Shown piece after piece: positions 11,169 to 20,677 of a stretch of 64,000 nucleotides of DNA. The position numbers and the translations under genes are program-made. This DNA is from Sodalis sp. Psp (GTDB lineage Bacteria; Pseudomonadota; Gammaproteobacteria; Enterobacterales; Enterobacteriaceae), in NCBI GenBank assembly GCA_024648745.1, contig JAHCVB010000004.1, positions 20,414 through 84,413 on the forward strand. Reading direction: 5' to 3'. The notes under the pieces were generated by a model. That model saw nothing but the letters and a program-made list of their open reading frames with translations, did no database searches and was not told the origin of the DNA. Position 1 is the stretch's first letter, and the number at the start of each line of letters is the position of its first letter.

Positions 11169-11699
11169 CTGTTATATGTCGTACCGGTGTGTTTGATACG
11201 GTTATTTATTTCCTCGTTGCACGCCGGAGGTTGCATTGGGAGGCTGTCGCTAGAACTAAAACCGGTAACTGCGGCTATTGCCGCAGTTACCGGTTCATTA
11301 AATCCAGCAGAAACTTCTACATCTCACAAAAATATCTGTTAAATATCAGCTACTACTCCGAAATCAAAGTGCGAAGAACCTAATTATAATATACGAGGAC
11401 AGGAAAATAAATGTAAGGCTAATAACTCATCCCTAACAAAGTTGATACCAGCATACCAGAGATCAGGGCAGGTTAGGATGTATCAATTTGACGTTAACAT
11501 ACCAATGTAAAATACTATCCCGCTCTAACATCATCTACAGGTAAGTGTAAAACACCATCAGACAAGATGGTGGTTATTTAAGGCAAAATATCATCTTCTA
11601 AATTGGATACATCAGAGTTTTCGACAGAAAGAAAATTGCATTATCGTTCAGAAAAATTACGTTCACTCAGCGGTAACTTGACGTGTAACTCATTGAACG
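11169..11699. other. Non-coding stretch between cspE and lipA
   Basis: Holds a perfect 16-bp inverted repeat (11260-11295) but no gene I can defend. crcB, tatE and ybeM lie here in E. coli; none is readable. Confidence 0.5.
11260..11295. repeat. Perfect 16-bp inverted repeat, 4-nt loop
   Basis: AACCGGTAACTGCGGC (11260-11275), TATT, then its exact reverse complement GCCGCAGTTACCGGTT (11280-11295). It is followed on the minus strand by TTTAG, a weak T-tract, so it could be an old terminator for a lost minus-strand gene. It is markedly GC-rich for its surroundings. Confidence 0.75.
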
Positions 11700-12695
11700 C
11701 TAAATATCTCTCTTCTGCGATCCGAGAAATTTTTCTATTTCTACGCTTTTAGCCTGCAAGTCCGCATGGTAGGAAGAACGCACAAATGGGCCACAGGCAG
11801 CATGGGTAAAACCCATTGCTAACGCCTTTTGTTTCATCTCCTCGAATTCCTGTAGGCTGACGTAGCGCTTAACAGGGAGATGATGACGGCTAGGTTGCAA
11901 GTACTGACCTAACGTCAGCATTGTTACACCGTGGCGTCGTAGATCATACATGACTTCGATAATTTCTTCATTGGTTTCCCCAAGTCCTACCATAAGACCT
12001 GATTTGGTTGGTAAGTGAGGATTGGCAACTTTGAAATGTTTAAGCAGCTTCAGTGACCAATCATAGTCAGCACCAGGGCGGATCTGACGATATAGACGCG
12101 GTACGTTTTCCAGGTTGTGATTAAATACATCAGGCAGTGTGGCATTGATGATATCTAGAGCACGATCCATACGGCCGCGAAAGTCCGGTACCAACGTCTC
12201 GATATAGATGTCAGGATTTTTAGCACGGATCGCATTGATGCAGTCCGCGAAATGCTGAGCACCACCGTCGCGCAGGTCGTCTCGGTCGACGGACGTCACT
12301 ACTACATAGCGCAACCTCATATCGGCGATAGTCTGCGCCAGCTTATCCGGTTCGTTGACATCTGGCAGAGCGGGACGGCCATGTGTGACGTTACAGAATG
12401 GACAGCGGCGAGTGCAGATTGCGCCCAAAATCATGAAGGTGGCTGTACCACGACTGAAACATTCTGCTAGATTCGGACAGGAGGCTTCCTCGCATACCGA
12501 ATGCAGACCATTTTTTCGCATAGCAGCTTTAATCTCATAAATACGAGTGGAGTCAGCTGGTAGTTTTATTTTTATCCAGGATGGCTTACGCAGAATTTCC
12601 TGGTGATGATACACCGAAGTAGTTTGAGAGGTTACTTCTATTTTTTTTGCATCACGATATTTAACGCCGTGTTCTGCAGGTATTGGTTTACTCAT
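11700..12695 (-). CDS. lipA: Lipoyl synthase
   Basis: Radical SAM enzyme that inserts two sulfurs into octanoyl-lysine to form lipoate on pyruvate and 2-oxoglutarate dehydrogenases. It is 331 aa, ten longer than E. coli LipA. The auxiliary cluster cysteines ([12 protein letters not shown], about residues 68-79) and the radical SAM motif CTRRCPFC (about 94-101) are intact, as is the C-terminal serine ligand region VRSSYHA. The ATG at 12695 gives [16 protein letters not shown], matching the family. The upstream ribosome-binding site is weak. LipB, which supplies the octanoyl group, is encoded just upstream on the same strand. Confidence 0.97.
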   Translation of the reverse strand: MSKPIPAEHGVKYRDAKKIEVTSQTTSVYHHQEILRKPSWIKIKLPADSTRIYEIKAAMRKNGLHSVCEEASCPNLAECFSRGTATFMILGAICTRRCPFCNVTHGRPALPDVNEPDKLAQTIADMRLRYVVVTSVDRDDLRDGGAQHFADCINAIRAKNPDIYIETLVPDFRGRMDRALDIINATLPDVFNHNLENVPRLYRQIRPGADYDWSLKLLKHFKVANPHLPTKSGLMVGLGETNEEIIEVMYDLRRHGVTMLTLGQYLQPSRHHLPVKRYVSLQEFEEMKQKALAMGFTHAACGPFVRSSYHADLQAKSVEIEKFLGSQKRDI

Positions 12696-12839
12696 AATGG
12701 CGCGGGTCCAGTCCCTAAGTCTTCAGTTTAAAGATTAAAGAATAACCAAAGTAATCTTGTTACATGAATACCTTACGAATTTTAGAGGACAAGAATTATA
12801 ACATATTTTTCTCGGTAGATAGATGCAGCCCTACGACAA

Positions 12840-13514
12840 TCATGTATTTCCCGGACTCAAAGTGCTATATTGCACCGCATTCCAGGTGGATTGCGCTGAC
12901 GGTGGTTTTAGTAGCCGTAAACATTCCATCAGTAATATCGGAGCCACGTCATCTGTATCAATGCCAGGTGAGAGATTGCTTACCTGTGTCATACGTTGGC
13001 CGGCATAGCCGCAGGGATTTATGCGCAAAAAAGGTGTTAGGTCCATATTCACGTTCAGAGCTAGTCCGTGGAAAGAGCAGCCTTTATGAATACGTAATCC
13101 TAGGGAGCAGATTTTATCGTCACCGACGTAAACGCCTGGTGCGTCAGATCGGGCGTGAGCAACTATGGAGAAATAGGACAGAGTGTCTATAACCGTCTGC
13201 TCCAGCAGAGTGACCAGAGATCGCATATCAAGTTGGTGGCGACGTAGATCTAGCAAAACATACATAACCTGCTGACCTGGGCCATGAAAGGTGACTTGCC
13301 CCCCACGATCACTTTGAATAACGGGGATACTACCAGGCATCAGAAGATGTTCAGCTTTACCAGTCCGACCTTGAGTAAACACTTGTGGATGTTGCACCAG
13401 CCAGATCTCGTCGGCGCTGGCGGTGTTTCGTTGGTCGGTAAAACGACGCATTGCCAGCAAAACCAGTTCATAAGGTTGCAGACCAAGCTGGCGAATAACC
13501 AGGCAATCTGACAT
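12840..13514 (-). CDS. lipB: Octanoyl-ACP:protein octanoyltransferase
   Basis: Moves octanoate from acyl carrier protein to lipoyl domains, the step before LipA. It is 224 aa against about 213 in E. coli; the extra residues are a divergent C-terminal tail. The catalytic pair is present: lysine in [11 protein letters not shown] (about residue 135) and cysteine in INPCGYAG (about 169). [11 protein letters not shown] is intact. A GTG seven codons upstream opens the frame, but the ATG at 13512-13514 with GGGAA about 10 nt before it fits the family start. The upstream ybeD frame ended at 13532, as in the enteric ybeD-lipB order. Confidence 0.95.
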   Translation of the reverse strand: MSDCLVIRQLGLQPYELVLLAMRRFTDQRNTASADEIWLVQHPQVFTQGRTGKAEHLLMPGSIPVIQSDRGGQVTFHGPGQQVMYVLLDLRRHQLDMRSLVTLLEQTVIDTLSYFSIVAHARSDAPGVYVGDDKICSLGLRIHKGCSFHGLALNVNMDLTPFLRINPCGYAGQRMTQVSNLSPGIDTDDVAPILLMECLRLLKPPSAQSTWNAVQYSTLSPGNT

Positions 13515-13531
13515 AATAATGAATTCCCAGT

Positions 13532-13805
13532 TCACAAAATCATGCGTACGATATCATTTTTACTCAACTCTTCATACAGAGTTTCAATCTGTTCGATATA
13601 TAGACAGCAGTAAATCAGTAATAGTAATAAAAAACCGAATGGTAATTCCCTTTACTGCTTGGTTTTACTTATAGAGCATAATTTCAGGTCACACTGCACT
13701 GAGCAACCTCGCTACTCGATCAACCAATTCCGGCTAGGTAATACCCATAGCTTCATGGATAAATAGACATGAGAATTTAAAAAATTCATTTACTTGAGCT
13801 CTAAG
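13532..13805 (-). pseudogene. ybeD: ybeD remnant (DUF493 protein)
   Basis: YbeD is a small regulatory-domain protein encoded between dacA and lipB in enterics. The last codons are intact and read [18 protein letters not shown] before the TGA at 13532-13534. Upstream, in broken frames, KPSSKGNYHSV and an ELL-EF start region can still be read. At least two indels and several stops disrupt it. The 5' limit is approximate. Confidence 0.8.
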
Positions 13806-13949
13806 TACCACTGATGATTAGCATAAGCATATCGCAGCGGCAAACAACTAATATTTTTACCATAACGGGAACAACAAATAGATATAGATAGAATGATTAA
13901 AACTTTATTTAAGAGATATAGATTTGTTCCTGACATGGTGATGAGGTGA

Positions 13950-15139
13950 CTAACCGAACCGATGATGGAATATCAATTTGACGTAATCGACTATTTAAGT
14001 AAAGGCATTGCTTTTTTACTTCATTAAACACTACCAGTGAACGATGATCGGTAGTTGTACCGTCTCGTCTAGTTGGAAACGTGCCAACCCGCTGGTTCTT
14101 AGCCAGCGGCACGTGCAGTTCCTGGTTGTCCAAAGCGTAAGCTTGGCCTTCAAATTTGTTATCCGTCCGCGTAGGATAGTCAGATAGACATCCTGATCCA
14201 CGCCCAGATTGACGCTGTCGGTATCACCAAACCACACTCTGCGAAATTTTTCCAGGCTTTTAGCGGTGCTACCGTTTTAAAGAAACAAAAGCCCCACGCC
14301 AAAATCTTACGGCTTTCATTGTCCCTGTTTTCCATTGAAAGGCCACCTAGCACCGCGGAAATCAGGCGCATCTGGCTTCGGTTGTTGAAGTCACCAAATT
14401 ATGGCCAGCGGACTCAGTATGGCCGGTTTTAATCCCGTCAACGTTCAATGTAGTATCCCACAGTAGACCATTGCGGTTCATTTGACGGGGATATTATTCA
14501 AGTAGCTATTCATCGGGCATGTCGTGAATCAGTGCCCTGGCCGATCATCGCCATATCTCGAGCAGAGCTAAACTTGACCAGGCACGTCAAGACCATACAC
14601 GATTTCAAAGTGAGTGTTTTCAGTCCTAGCGTTTTGATATAGTTACTCATCAGGGCACACATGCATCCTGGTTACCGACAACGTAATCAACCATTGCCAT
14701 GCAGGCGTCATTTCCCGATTGCAGGGATGATGCCGCGGTTAAGTTGAGAAACCGGCACCTGATTCCCTAATGCCTAAGAAACATCAGCGACGAGCCTTTA
14801 AACACCGGGGTTCCGGTAGCCCAAGCGTCTTTCATAGATAGTAACCACATTGTTAGGAGTAATCTAACCAACTTTGATAGCCTTGCCAATGACTTAGCTG
14901 GTCATCATCTTAGTCAGACTGGCTGGGTCACATCGCATGTCAGCGTTCATTTCTGCCAACACTTTGCCAGAATTATAGTCAATAAGGATATAGGATTTGG
15001 CATCAATTTTCGGTACGTTCGGTATCATGACCTACATATTAATCTCCTTATCAAGACTTGTGCAAACAACTCCTATAACCAAAAGGATAATCGAAACTAA
15101 CTGACTGCTGAATAAGTAAGATCTGTTGATGTTTTTCAT
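13950..15139 (-). pseudogene. dacA: dacA pseudogene (D-alanyl-D-alanine carboxypeptidase, PBP5)
   Basis: PBP5 trims the terminal D-alanine of peptidoglycan stem peptides. The ancestral start (ATG 15137-15139) begins MKNIN, and a lysine codon after EINM has become TAG, directly before [20 protein letters not shown]. Further on, [22 protein letters not shown] and [20 protein letters not shown] survive in different frames. The ancestral end IVDYVKLIFHHRFG with TAG at 13950-13952 can be read. About 1.19 kb remains, nearly full length, so loss was by point mutation and small indels. Order dacA-ybeD-lipB matches E. coli. Confidence 0.92.
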
Positions 15140-15659
15140 GTTCAGATTCAGAATAACGGCATCGGTGGGGTAACTTAAAATCATGAAAGGCATCATCAAA
15201 TCAAACGGTGCGGTGTAACTTATATTAATAAAATTGTCTTAGGGAGTTACACAGGACGTAAGCATTACACTAAGACTATACTGACAGTTATTCAGCGTTG
15301 AGAATCCTGTTTCATGCCAAGGAACTACCAGACTTACTAACTAGATCAAGCACACTGAGGGTGCGGCTAAGGATAAGTTCTGGATCGATGCTTTGTGACG
15401 TGCAAGCACTTAGTAATCATGCAGAATCGATGTAACTCTGAAAATTAGTAGCTTAGGCTCAACAAGCCAATAAAAACAAACCCTGAGTAAACGCTTATGT
15501 CAGCAGCCCACGCGTATTGAATTAATGTTGAGCTGGCTAAGCTAGCCTTTTAGCTAGCTATTTACTTGGTATCCTAATATTTTAGGGAGTGACTTATCAT
15601 TGGTAAGTAACATTAATTATAGAAAGCTTTATTTTTATTATTATTTTCTTACTAACTCA
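15140..15659. other. Non-coding stretch between dacA remnant and tmRNA gene
   Basis: No gene. A 7-bp inverted repeat AGCTAGC/GCTAGCT (15540-15546, 15553-15559) is the only structure. No strong terminator is visible immediately after the tmRNA 3' end. Confidence 0.5.
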
Positions 15660-16039
15660 TGGTGGAGCTGGCGGGATTTGAACCCGCGTCCGAAATTTCT
15701 ACGCCCTCGGCACTACATGCTTAGTTCTGTTTTATTTACTTCGCTTGCTAGCTGCGGACAGACACGTTGCTAACAAACTAGCCTGATTAAATTTAACGAC
15801 TCAGCCCCAGGCAGGGCTATCCACGCGATCTCTTTGGTCTGACCTCCCTTATTCCCTACCTTAAGAGAGAAGGTTAGAGAGAGAGAAAATCTTCAGTTTT
15901 TAAGCTGATTAAGCTGCTAATGCAACAGATTCATATTGTGAGTCATTTACAATTATTTTTTGAGGCTTTTTACGAGGCCCACCTCACCTCGGCATGCACC
16001 TTAGGTTTCGCAAATCCCGTCGAATCCAGGATCAGCCCC
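15660..16039 (-). ncRNA. ssrA: Transfer-messenger RNA (tmRNA)
   Basis: Rescues stalled ribosomes and tags the unfinished protein for proteolysis, with SmpB. The 5' end is GGGGCTGATCCTGGATTCGA (16039 downward) and the 3' end CCAGCTCCACCA is encoded (15660 upward), giving about 380 nt. The T-arm reads GGGTTCAAATCC. The tag frame is 15909-15950 on the minus strand and encodes V-N-D-S-Q-Y-E-S-V-A-L-A-A then TAA. The resume codon is GTA (Val), where E. coli and most relatives have GCA (Ala). The upstream U85-A86 that positions the ribosome in E. coli are kept. smpB lies directly upstream on the same strand. Confidence 0.97.
15909..15950 (-). other. tmRNA proteolysis-tag reading frame
   Basis: Thirteen codons plus TAA inside ssrA. 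The tag ends in ALAA, the signal read by ClpXP and SspB-type adaptors. The first codon is GTA rather than GCA. Confidence 0.85.
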
Positions 16040-16050
16040 AACCTGCCTTT

Positions 16051-16079
16051 AGCGTAACATATTTCCAGGCGTATAACAA
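16051..16079 (-). promoter_or_regulatory. Possible sigma70 promoter for ssrA
   Basis: TTGTTA (16074-16079), a 17-nt spacer and TACGCT (16051-16056), 11 nt before the mature tmRNA 5' end. The -35 box begins right after the smpB stop codon. The -10 match is modest. Confidence 0.5.
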
Positions 16080-16562
16080 CTACGGTCTGGAGTATTTCAT
16101 AGTGCGGGCTTTATCAAGCTGCCATTCCCGCTCTTTGATACAAAGGCGTTTATCGTAATTTTTCTTGCCTTTTGCAACGCCGATTTTTACCTTCGCCCAG
16201 GCGTTTTTCCAGTAGAGCGATAGCGCCACAACCGTATAGCCTTTCTGCTTGACTTGGCCAAATAGGGAATCTAGTTCACGCTTATTTATCAGCAGCTTCC
16301 GGGTACGCATGGGATCATAAACCACATGAGAAGATGCAACCGCCAAAGGCTGAAATTGTGCTCCAAAAAGGTAGGCTTCACCATCTTTAAGTAGCACATA
16401 GCTGTTGCTGATATTCGCCTTACCGGAGCGCAGAGATTTTACTTCCCATCCCTGCAACGAAAGTCCAGATTCTAATTCTTGTTCAATAAAGTATTCGTAT
16501 CTGACGCGTTTGTTGTACGTAACAGTAGTTAAGGTGGGTTTGTATGTTTTGATTTTTATCAT
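16080..16562 (-). CDS. smpB: SsrA-binding protein SmpB
   Basis: Binds tmRNA and places it in the ribosomal A site during rescue. It is 160 aa, as in E. coli. The beta-barrel core ([32 protein letters not shown]) and the [12 protein letters not shown] segment are conserved. The C-terminal tail that senses an empty mRNA channel ([15 protein letters not shown]) is intact. The ATG at 16560-16562 has no obvious Shine-Dalgarno sequence in its AT-rich leader. It is divergent from ratA across 163 nt and lies 40 nt upstream of ssrA, far closer than I recall in E. coli. Confidence 0.97.
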   Translation of the reverse strand: MIKIKTYKPTLTTVTYNKRVRYEYFIEQELESGLSLQGWEVKSLRSGKANISNSYVLLKDGEAYLFGAQFQPLAVASSHVVYDPMRTRKLLINKRELDSLFGQVKQKGYTVVALSLYWKNAWAKVKIGVAKGKKNYDKRLCIKEREWQLDKARTMKYSRP

Positions 16563-16725
16563 AACATATAATATTATGTGATTAATTAAAAAAATTAAAG
16601 AAGAAATTTCGTCTCACTAATTAAGTTTTTCATTATAAATATAGCATAGAGTGCGTAAATTTATTTAATTATTTTAATTGATATAAATGATAATATTATG
16701 ATAAATAAATAAAATAGGAAGGATT

Positions 16726-17235
16726 ATGTTGCGTATTATGCGCTCTGCGCTGGTTCCTTACAGTACGGAACAAATGTTCGCTTTAGTCAATGACATTAGT
16801 GCTTATTCGAACTTTATTCCCGGATGTACCAGCCGAGTAATTGAGAAAGACGACAGCGGATTGATCGCTGAAATGAATATCTCCCAAGTAGGCATCAGTA
16901 AATCATTTATAACTCGCAATATTATCACCGAAAATCACGGTATCGTGATGTGTTTAGTTGAAGGACCTTTTCGCTCTTTGTCTGGTGACTGGCGATTTAT
17001 TCCGCTAAGTGATAGAACTAGTACGATAGAGTTTCACCTCGATTTTGAATTTAAAAATAAATTGATTGATATGGCTTTCGGTCACATTTTTAAAAATGTG
17101 GCAAATAATATAGTTATGGCGTTTACCTGCCGGGCAAAGGAAATTTATAACGCCTGGTATCCAGGGGATCTGGTGGAGGGAGAAATATATCCTTCCCCTC
17201 ACGCAGCAGCCAGCGTTAAGAAATTGGGCCACTAA
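16726..17235 (+). CDS. ratA: RatA-like START-domain protein with C-terminal extension
   Basis: In E. coli RatA (YfjG, also called PasT) is a ribosome-associated factor, and related proteins bind ubiquinone (Coq10 family). Residues 1-145 match the family closely (ALVPYSTEQMFALVNDISAY, FIPGCTS, EFHLDFEFKNKLID, RAKEIYNA). The protein then runs on for about 25 residues (YPGDLVEGEIYPSP and so on). That tail resembles the end of the next enteric gene, ratB (GDRVEIYRP), so a deletion has probably fused ratA in frame to the last part of ratB. AGGAAGG precedes the ATG. The stop overlaps the 3' end of the convergent bamE gene by 20 bp. Confidence 0.88.
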   Translation: MLRIMRSALVPYSTEQMFALVNDISAYSNFIPGCTSRVIEKDDSGLIAEMNISQVGISKSFITRNIITENHGIVMCLVEGPFRSLSGDWRFIPLSDRTSTIEFHLDFEFKNKLIDMAFGHIFKNVANNIVMAFTCRAKEIYNAWYPGDLVEGEIYPSPHAAASVKKLGH

Positions 17236-17560
17236 ACATTGGTTTGTTATTAATATTGATTAAGATATCACTGTTATTAAAGATCAAGATCAGTGTTCTC
17301 TGGGAGATCAGTTTATGGCTTGAATCACGACGGAAAATGTAGTACCAAGTATTTGAACCAAATGGATCCTTCATCATAGATGTACCAAGGATGTAGGCCA
17401 CCTGCTGCTTGGTCATGCCGGTATGAACTTTGGCAACGTCAGTGGTAGTTAGATAATTACCCTGATTTATGTCAGCATGGTATACTATTCTTTCAAACAC
17501 AGAGCAACCGGGGATAAACAATAACATAACGGCAGTGGCAGTAAGCGTCTTAAGACTCAT
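17216..17560 (-). CDS. bamE: Outer-membrane assembly lipoprotein BamE
   Basis: Accessory lipoprotein of the BAM complex, which folds beta-barrels into the outer membrane; BamD is also encoded in this window. It is 114 aa. Signal peptide with lipobox LFIPGC-S; the lipidated cysteine is about residue 19. The BamE core DINQGNYLTTTDVAKVHTGM and FGSNTWYYIFR is conserved. An in-frame GTG lies three codons upstream, but the ATG at 17558-17560 fits the family. recN, usually next upstream, has gone. Confidence 0.95.
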   Translation of the reverse strand: MSLKTLTATAVMLLFIPGCSVFERIVYHADINQGNYLTTTDVAKVHTGMTKQQVAYILGTSMMKDPFGSNTWYYIFRRDSSHKLISQRTLILIFNNSDILININNKPMFSGPIS

Positions 17561-18251
17561 AACAATCACGTTCCTCGTAGAGTAAATTAATTCTGATGAT
17601 AATAGACCTTGCTTGATGTGGGAGCTTTACAAAGTCCCATCATCTACGACTCCAGAATGAGAAAATGTGAGCTTTCTAAGCTGCCAGGAATTCTGACGTT
17701 TATTAATGTATTTTCATTACTTAATTAATTGCCGCTTGGCAAGCTATTCAGTTTCCGATGGCTGCCTTTTTAAGCACCATTATCGTCCAAAGTTAATGGC
17801 CACAGCCCATCTACAGAAGAAAATATGTCACATACCCACACAATCAGCGCTGAGGTATACATCCATCAGACTACATTACTTGAATAGATGCCATTCTAGT
17901 TTCATACAGACGGCCGAAATTAATATGATCACTATACTTAAGTATAGTTCGCCGTTAGTCTCGCAGATCTGAGATGCTATGCCTGCCAGAAACACAAGCT
18001 GAACCTGTACTGACCAACTTGCCTGTGGCATTGTTGGTTGATTCTAGAGTGATCTCTCAATATCGCCTTTTTACTTGTCAGGTGTGGTAATCACTGACCT
18101 CTGTGTTGACTGTCGTTTAATCCTGATCGATATGCTCATACTTATCGCATCGTCAAACAACCATTAAGCTCTATTACTTTTTTGTATATATACGCACTTG
18201 TAATTAATCACAGTGAGAACTAGTCTTTTATAAATACATGGCAGAAAAAAT
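17561..18251. other. Non-coding stretch; place of recN in enterics
   Basis: No gene and no readable recN remnant, although recN sits between bamE and nadK in E. coli. An 18-bp perfect palindrome lies at 17931-17948. Confidence 0.5.
17931..17948. repeat. Perfect 18-bp palindrome
   Basis: ACTATACTTAAGTATAGT, fully self-complementary. It could be an operator-like site or chance in AT-rich sequence. No gene adjoins it. Confidence 0.6.
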
Positions 18252-19130
18252 CTAGAATAATTTTCTAGACCAATCTAACTTACTGCTTAGCGTATTAAAA
18301 TAATTATAATCATCGTGATGAATTAGGTCCAGATAGTAACCACTACGACAGATAAAGATCTCCTTGCCATCCTGGATTGGCAGCACTACCTGACTGTCAC
18401 AGCTAACTTCCAGATCTGACGTTAGTTGGGAAAATTTCAGCCGTATCATGCTGCTGCCGTTAATAACTAGAGGACGTGAGGATAGGGTGTGTGGGAACAT
18501 TGGCACCAACGCGATAGCGTCTACCAGCGGAGTGAGTATCGGGCCACCAGCAGAAAGAGAGTAAGCCGTTGAGCCGGTTGGAGTGGAGATGATAAGTCCA
18601 TCAGAGCGTTGAGAGAAAGCAAAAGTATCATCGATGTAAACTTCGAATTCAATCATATGAGCCACTTTACCTGAGTGGATCACCACTTCGTTAATAGCGT
18701 TGCTCAGTTGAGCACACATATCATCTCGGCAGACCTGGGCTTCCAGCAAAAACCGTTTTTCGCTGCGAAAATGTCCTGCTAACACGTCGGATAATTGCGC
18801 CAACGCCGAATCAGAATCAAGATCAGTCAGAAAGCCAAGATTGCCGCGGTTGATGCCAATAACTTTGATATCATAGTGTGCCAGAATTCTGGCCGCACAT
18901 AGCATATTACCATCGCCACCAACCACGATTGCCAGGTCTGCCTGTTGGCCAATATCAGACAAACTGCCAGTGATTGCTTGTGTCAGCGCCAGGTCACGGG
19001 CGATTTGGTATTCTATGATCACACTGTACCCTTTTTCAGTTAGCCAGTTGTACAACACTTCATGCGTGGCGAGCGCTTTTGGATGACGCGGATGGCCGGC
19101 GATGCCGATAGTATAAAAACTGGTAGTCAT
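18252..19130 (-). CDS. nadK: NAD kinase
   Basis: Phosphorylates NAD to NADP, the only route to NADP in enterics. It is 292 aa, as in E. coli. The catalytic GGDGNML (about residues 72-78), the NE motif in INEVV, and the glycine-rich [17 protein letters not shown] (about 180-196) are intact. An open frame extends upstream through a TTG, but the ATG at 19128-19130 gives a family-typical start. It is divergent from grpE with a 132-nt intergenic region that holds the grpE heat-shock promoter. Confidence 0.97.
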   Translation of the reverse strand: MTTSFYTIGIAGHPRHPKALATHEVLYNWLTEKGYSVIIEYQIARDLALTQAITGSLSDIGQQADLAIVVGGDGNMLCAARILAHYDIKVIGINRGNLGFLTDLDSDSALAQLSDVLAGHFRSEKRFLLEAQVCRDDMCAQLSNAINEVVIHSGKVAHMIEFEVYIDDTFAFSQRSDGLIISTPTGSTAYSLSAGGPILTPLVDAIALVPMFPHTLSSRPLVINGSSMIRLKFSQLTSDLEVSCDSQVVLPIQDGKEIFICRSGYYLDLIHHDDYNYFNTLSSKLDWSRKLF

Positions 19131-19181
19131 TTGACTGCTAATCTCCAGCGTTTTTTGCAACCTTTATTAATTACGTCATCC

Positions 19182-19210
19182 CTTGAATCCATTTCATTCA
19201 TCCCCATAAT
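19182..19210 (+). promoter_or_regulatory. Sigma32 heat-shock promoter of grpE
   Basis: CTTGAA (19182-19187), 14-nt spacer, CCCCATAAT (19202-19210). This matches the sigma32 consensus CTTGAA/CCCCATNT with ideal spacing, about 53 nt before the grpE ATG. Confidence 0.88.
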
Positions 19211-19262
19211 GATCGGACTAACAAGAATCGAGAGTAATGCTGAAGTGCGGAGAAAACTCATA

Positions 19263-19850
19263 ATGAGTGGTAAAGAAAACAATACCCCTAACGAGCAAGT
19301 CTTACAGGATAATGAAATGGAACAAGAGCAGCAAGTGGAAGCAGCTCTAGAGACGGCTAAGGTTGTGGATCTTCGAGATGAACGAATTACCGAGTTGGAA
19401 ACCATGCTGGCTGAAGCACAGCAGCGAGAGCGCGACAGCTTGCTGCGAGCTAAAGCGGAAGTAGAAAATGTGCGCCGCCGCAGTGAGCAGAATGTTGAGA
19501 AAGCCCATAAGTTCGCCTTGGAACGTTTTGTAGGAGAATTATTGCCAGTTATCGATAATCTAGAACGCGCGCTAGAGATGTCGAGTAAATCCAACAGTGA
19601 ACTTGCATCTCTCATTGAGGGTATTGAGCTAACATTGAAATCGTTATTAGGCGCTGTGCGTAAATTTGGACTTGACGTAGTAGGGGATATCTACGTGCCA
19701 TTTAACCCTGAAGTGCATCAGGCGATGACCATGCTAGAGTCCGAAGAGCATGAGCCGAATCAGGTGATAATGATAATGCAAAAAGGCTATACTCTCAATG
19801 GCCGATTAATCCGTCCTGCCATGGTGGCGGTGTCGAAAGCAAAAACTTAA
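19263..19850 (+). CDS. grpE: Nucleotide exchange factor GrpE
   Basis: Releases ADP from DnaK in the DnaK-DnaJ-GrpE chaperone cycle. It is 195 aa (E. coli 197). The acidic, glutamine/glutamate-rich N-terminus leads into a long coiled coil (about residues 35-90, [20 protein letters not shown]), followed by the beta-wing with [18 protein letters not shown]. An open frame extends upstream over nadK, but the ATG at 19263 fits the family and lies behind the sigma32 promoter with GGAG about 13 nt upstream. dnaK and dnaJ are not in this window. Confidence 0.96.
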   Translation: MSGKENNTPNEQVLQDNEMEQEQQVEAALETAKVVDLRDERITELETMLAEAQQRERDSLLRAKAEVENVRRRSEQNVEKAHKFALERFVGELLPVIDNLERALEMSSKSNSELASLIEGIELTLKSLLGAVRKFGLDVVGDIYVPFNPEVHQAMTMLESEEHEPNQVIMIMQKGYTLNGRLIRPAMVAVSKAKT

Positions 19851-19956
19851 TGATGATGCCTCATCGGGCATCTGCTGCAACAGTAGAGTGCTCAGTGCTT
19901 TTGATGCTTACTTGGCCGTTTTTCTTTTTCCGCACTACTTTTATCTATTCAATCTG

Positions 19957-19999
19957 AGGCCTGCGGCGGCAGGCCTTTATAGAACTCGCTCTATAAAGG
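19957..19999. terminator. Two overlapping hairpins between convergent grpE and ung
   Basis: Hairpin 1: AGGCCTGC (19957-19964), GGCG, GCAGGCCT (19969-19976). Hairpin 2: CCTTTATAGA (19974-19983), ACTCGC, TCTATAAAGG (19990-19999). They share 19974-19976, so one RNA cannot form both fully. Hairpin 2 abuts the ung stop codon. They probably serve as terminators for the two converging genes. Confidence 0.65.
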
Positions 20000-20677
20000 C
20001 TAGGGTAACTTCGGCTCCCAGTCGATAAGCTGTTTACCTTGTTGTGCCAGCAAATCGTTGGCTTTGGAGAAATGGTGACAGCCGAGAAAGCCCCGATGTG
20101 CAGACAGGGGAGAGGGATGCGGTGCTTTCAGAACGTGATGGCGTTTCGGGTCGATAATTGTACCTTTTTTCTGGGCATGGGATCCCCACAATAGAAACAC
20201 GATCCCTTTACGATGTATGTTGAGCACCTCAATTACTTTATCTGTAAATGTTTCCCAACCAAGACTAGCGTGAGAATGTGCTTTATTCTCCTCTACTGTT
20301 AATACTGTATTAAGCAACATCACTCCTTGTTTCGCCCAGCTTTGCAGGCAGCCATGTTTCGGTACAACAAAACCTGGAATGTCATTGGTTAGCTCTTTAT
20401 AGATATTCACCAGCGAGGGAGGGACGAGCACACTTGGCTTGACGGAAAACGAAAGGCCATGGGCTTGATTGGGCCCATGATAGGGATCCTGGCCTAGGAT
20501 AACCACTTTTACCAAGCTTAACTCTGTGAATCGAAATGCATTAAACACATCCTTTTGTGGCGGATAAATGGTGATGCCAGCTGCCCGTTTTCTAGTGACA
20601 ACGGCCATGGTTTCCTGGAAGTAAGGCTGCGTTTTTTCCTGCGAGATAGTATCCCGCCAGGTAAGTATTTGTGTCAT
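20000..20677 (-). CDS. ung: Uracil-DNA glycosylase
   Basis: Removes uracil from DNA at the start of base-excision repair. It is 225 aa. The water-activating motif GQDPYHG (about residues 60-66) and the minor-groove loop [10 protein letters not shown] (about 185-194) are intact, as is the uracil-binding LLLNTVLTV. Five extra codons lie upstream, but the ATG at 20675-20677 (MTQILTWRD) matches family starts. It is convergent with grpE. The enzyme looks functional although several other repair genes here (lexA, recN, PolA polymerase) are lost. Confidence 0.97.
   Translation of the reverse strand: MTQILTWRDTISQEKTQPYFQETMAVVTRKRAAGITIYPPQKDVFNAFRFTELSLVKVVILGQDPYHGPNQAHGLSFSVKPSVLVPPSLVNIYKELTNDIPGFVVPKHGCLQSWAKQGVMLLNTVLTVEENKAHSHASLGWETFTDKVIEVLNIHRKGIVFLLWGSHAQKKGTIIDPKRHHVLKAPHPSPLSAHRGFLGCHHFSKANDLLAQQGKQLIDWEPKLP

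Noticed and set aside
11186..11260. Start of crcB on the plus strand (MFDTVIYF, AGGCIGG-like)
   Set aside because: Some resemblance to the CrcB N-terminus, but in E. coli I recall crcB on the other strand relative to cspE, and the similarity is too short.
12764..13192. 142-codon frame antisense to lipB
   Set aside because: Fully opposite a conserved gene, no family resemblance.
17561..18251. recN pseudogene
   Set aside because: Expected by gene order, but no segment could be aligned to RecN.
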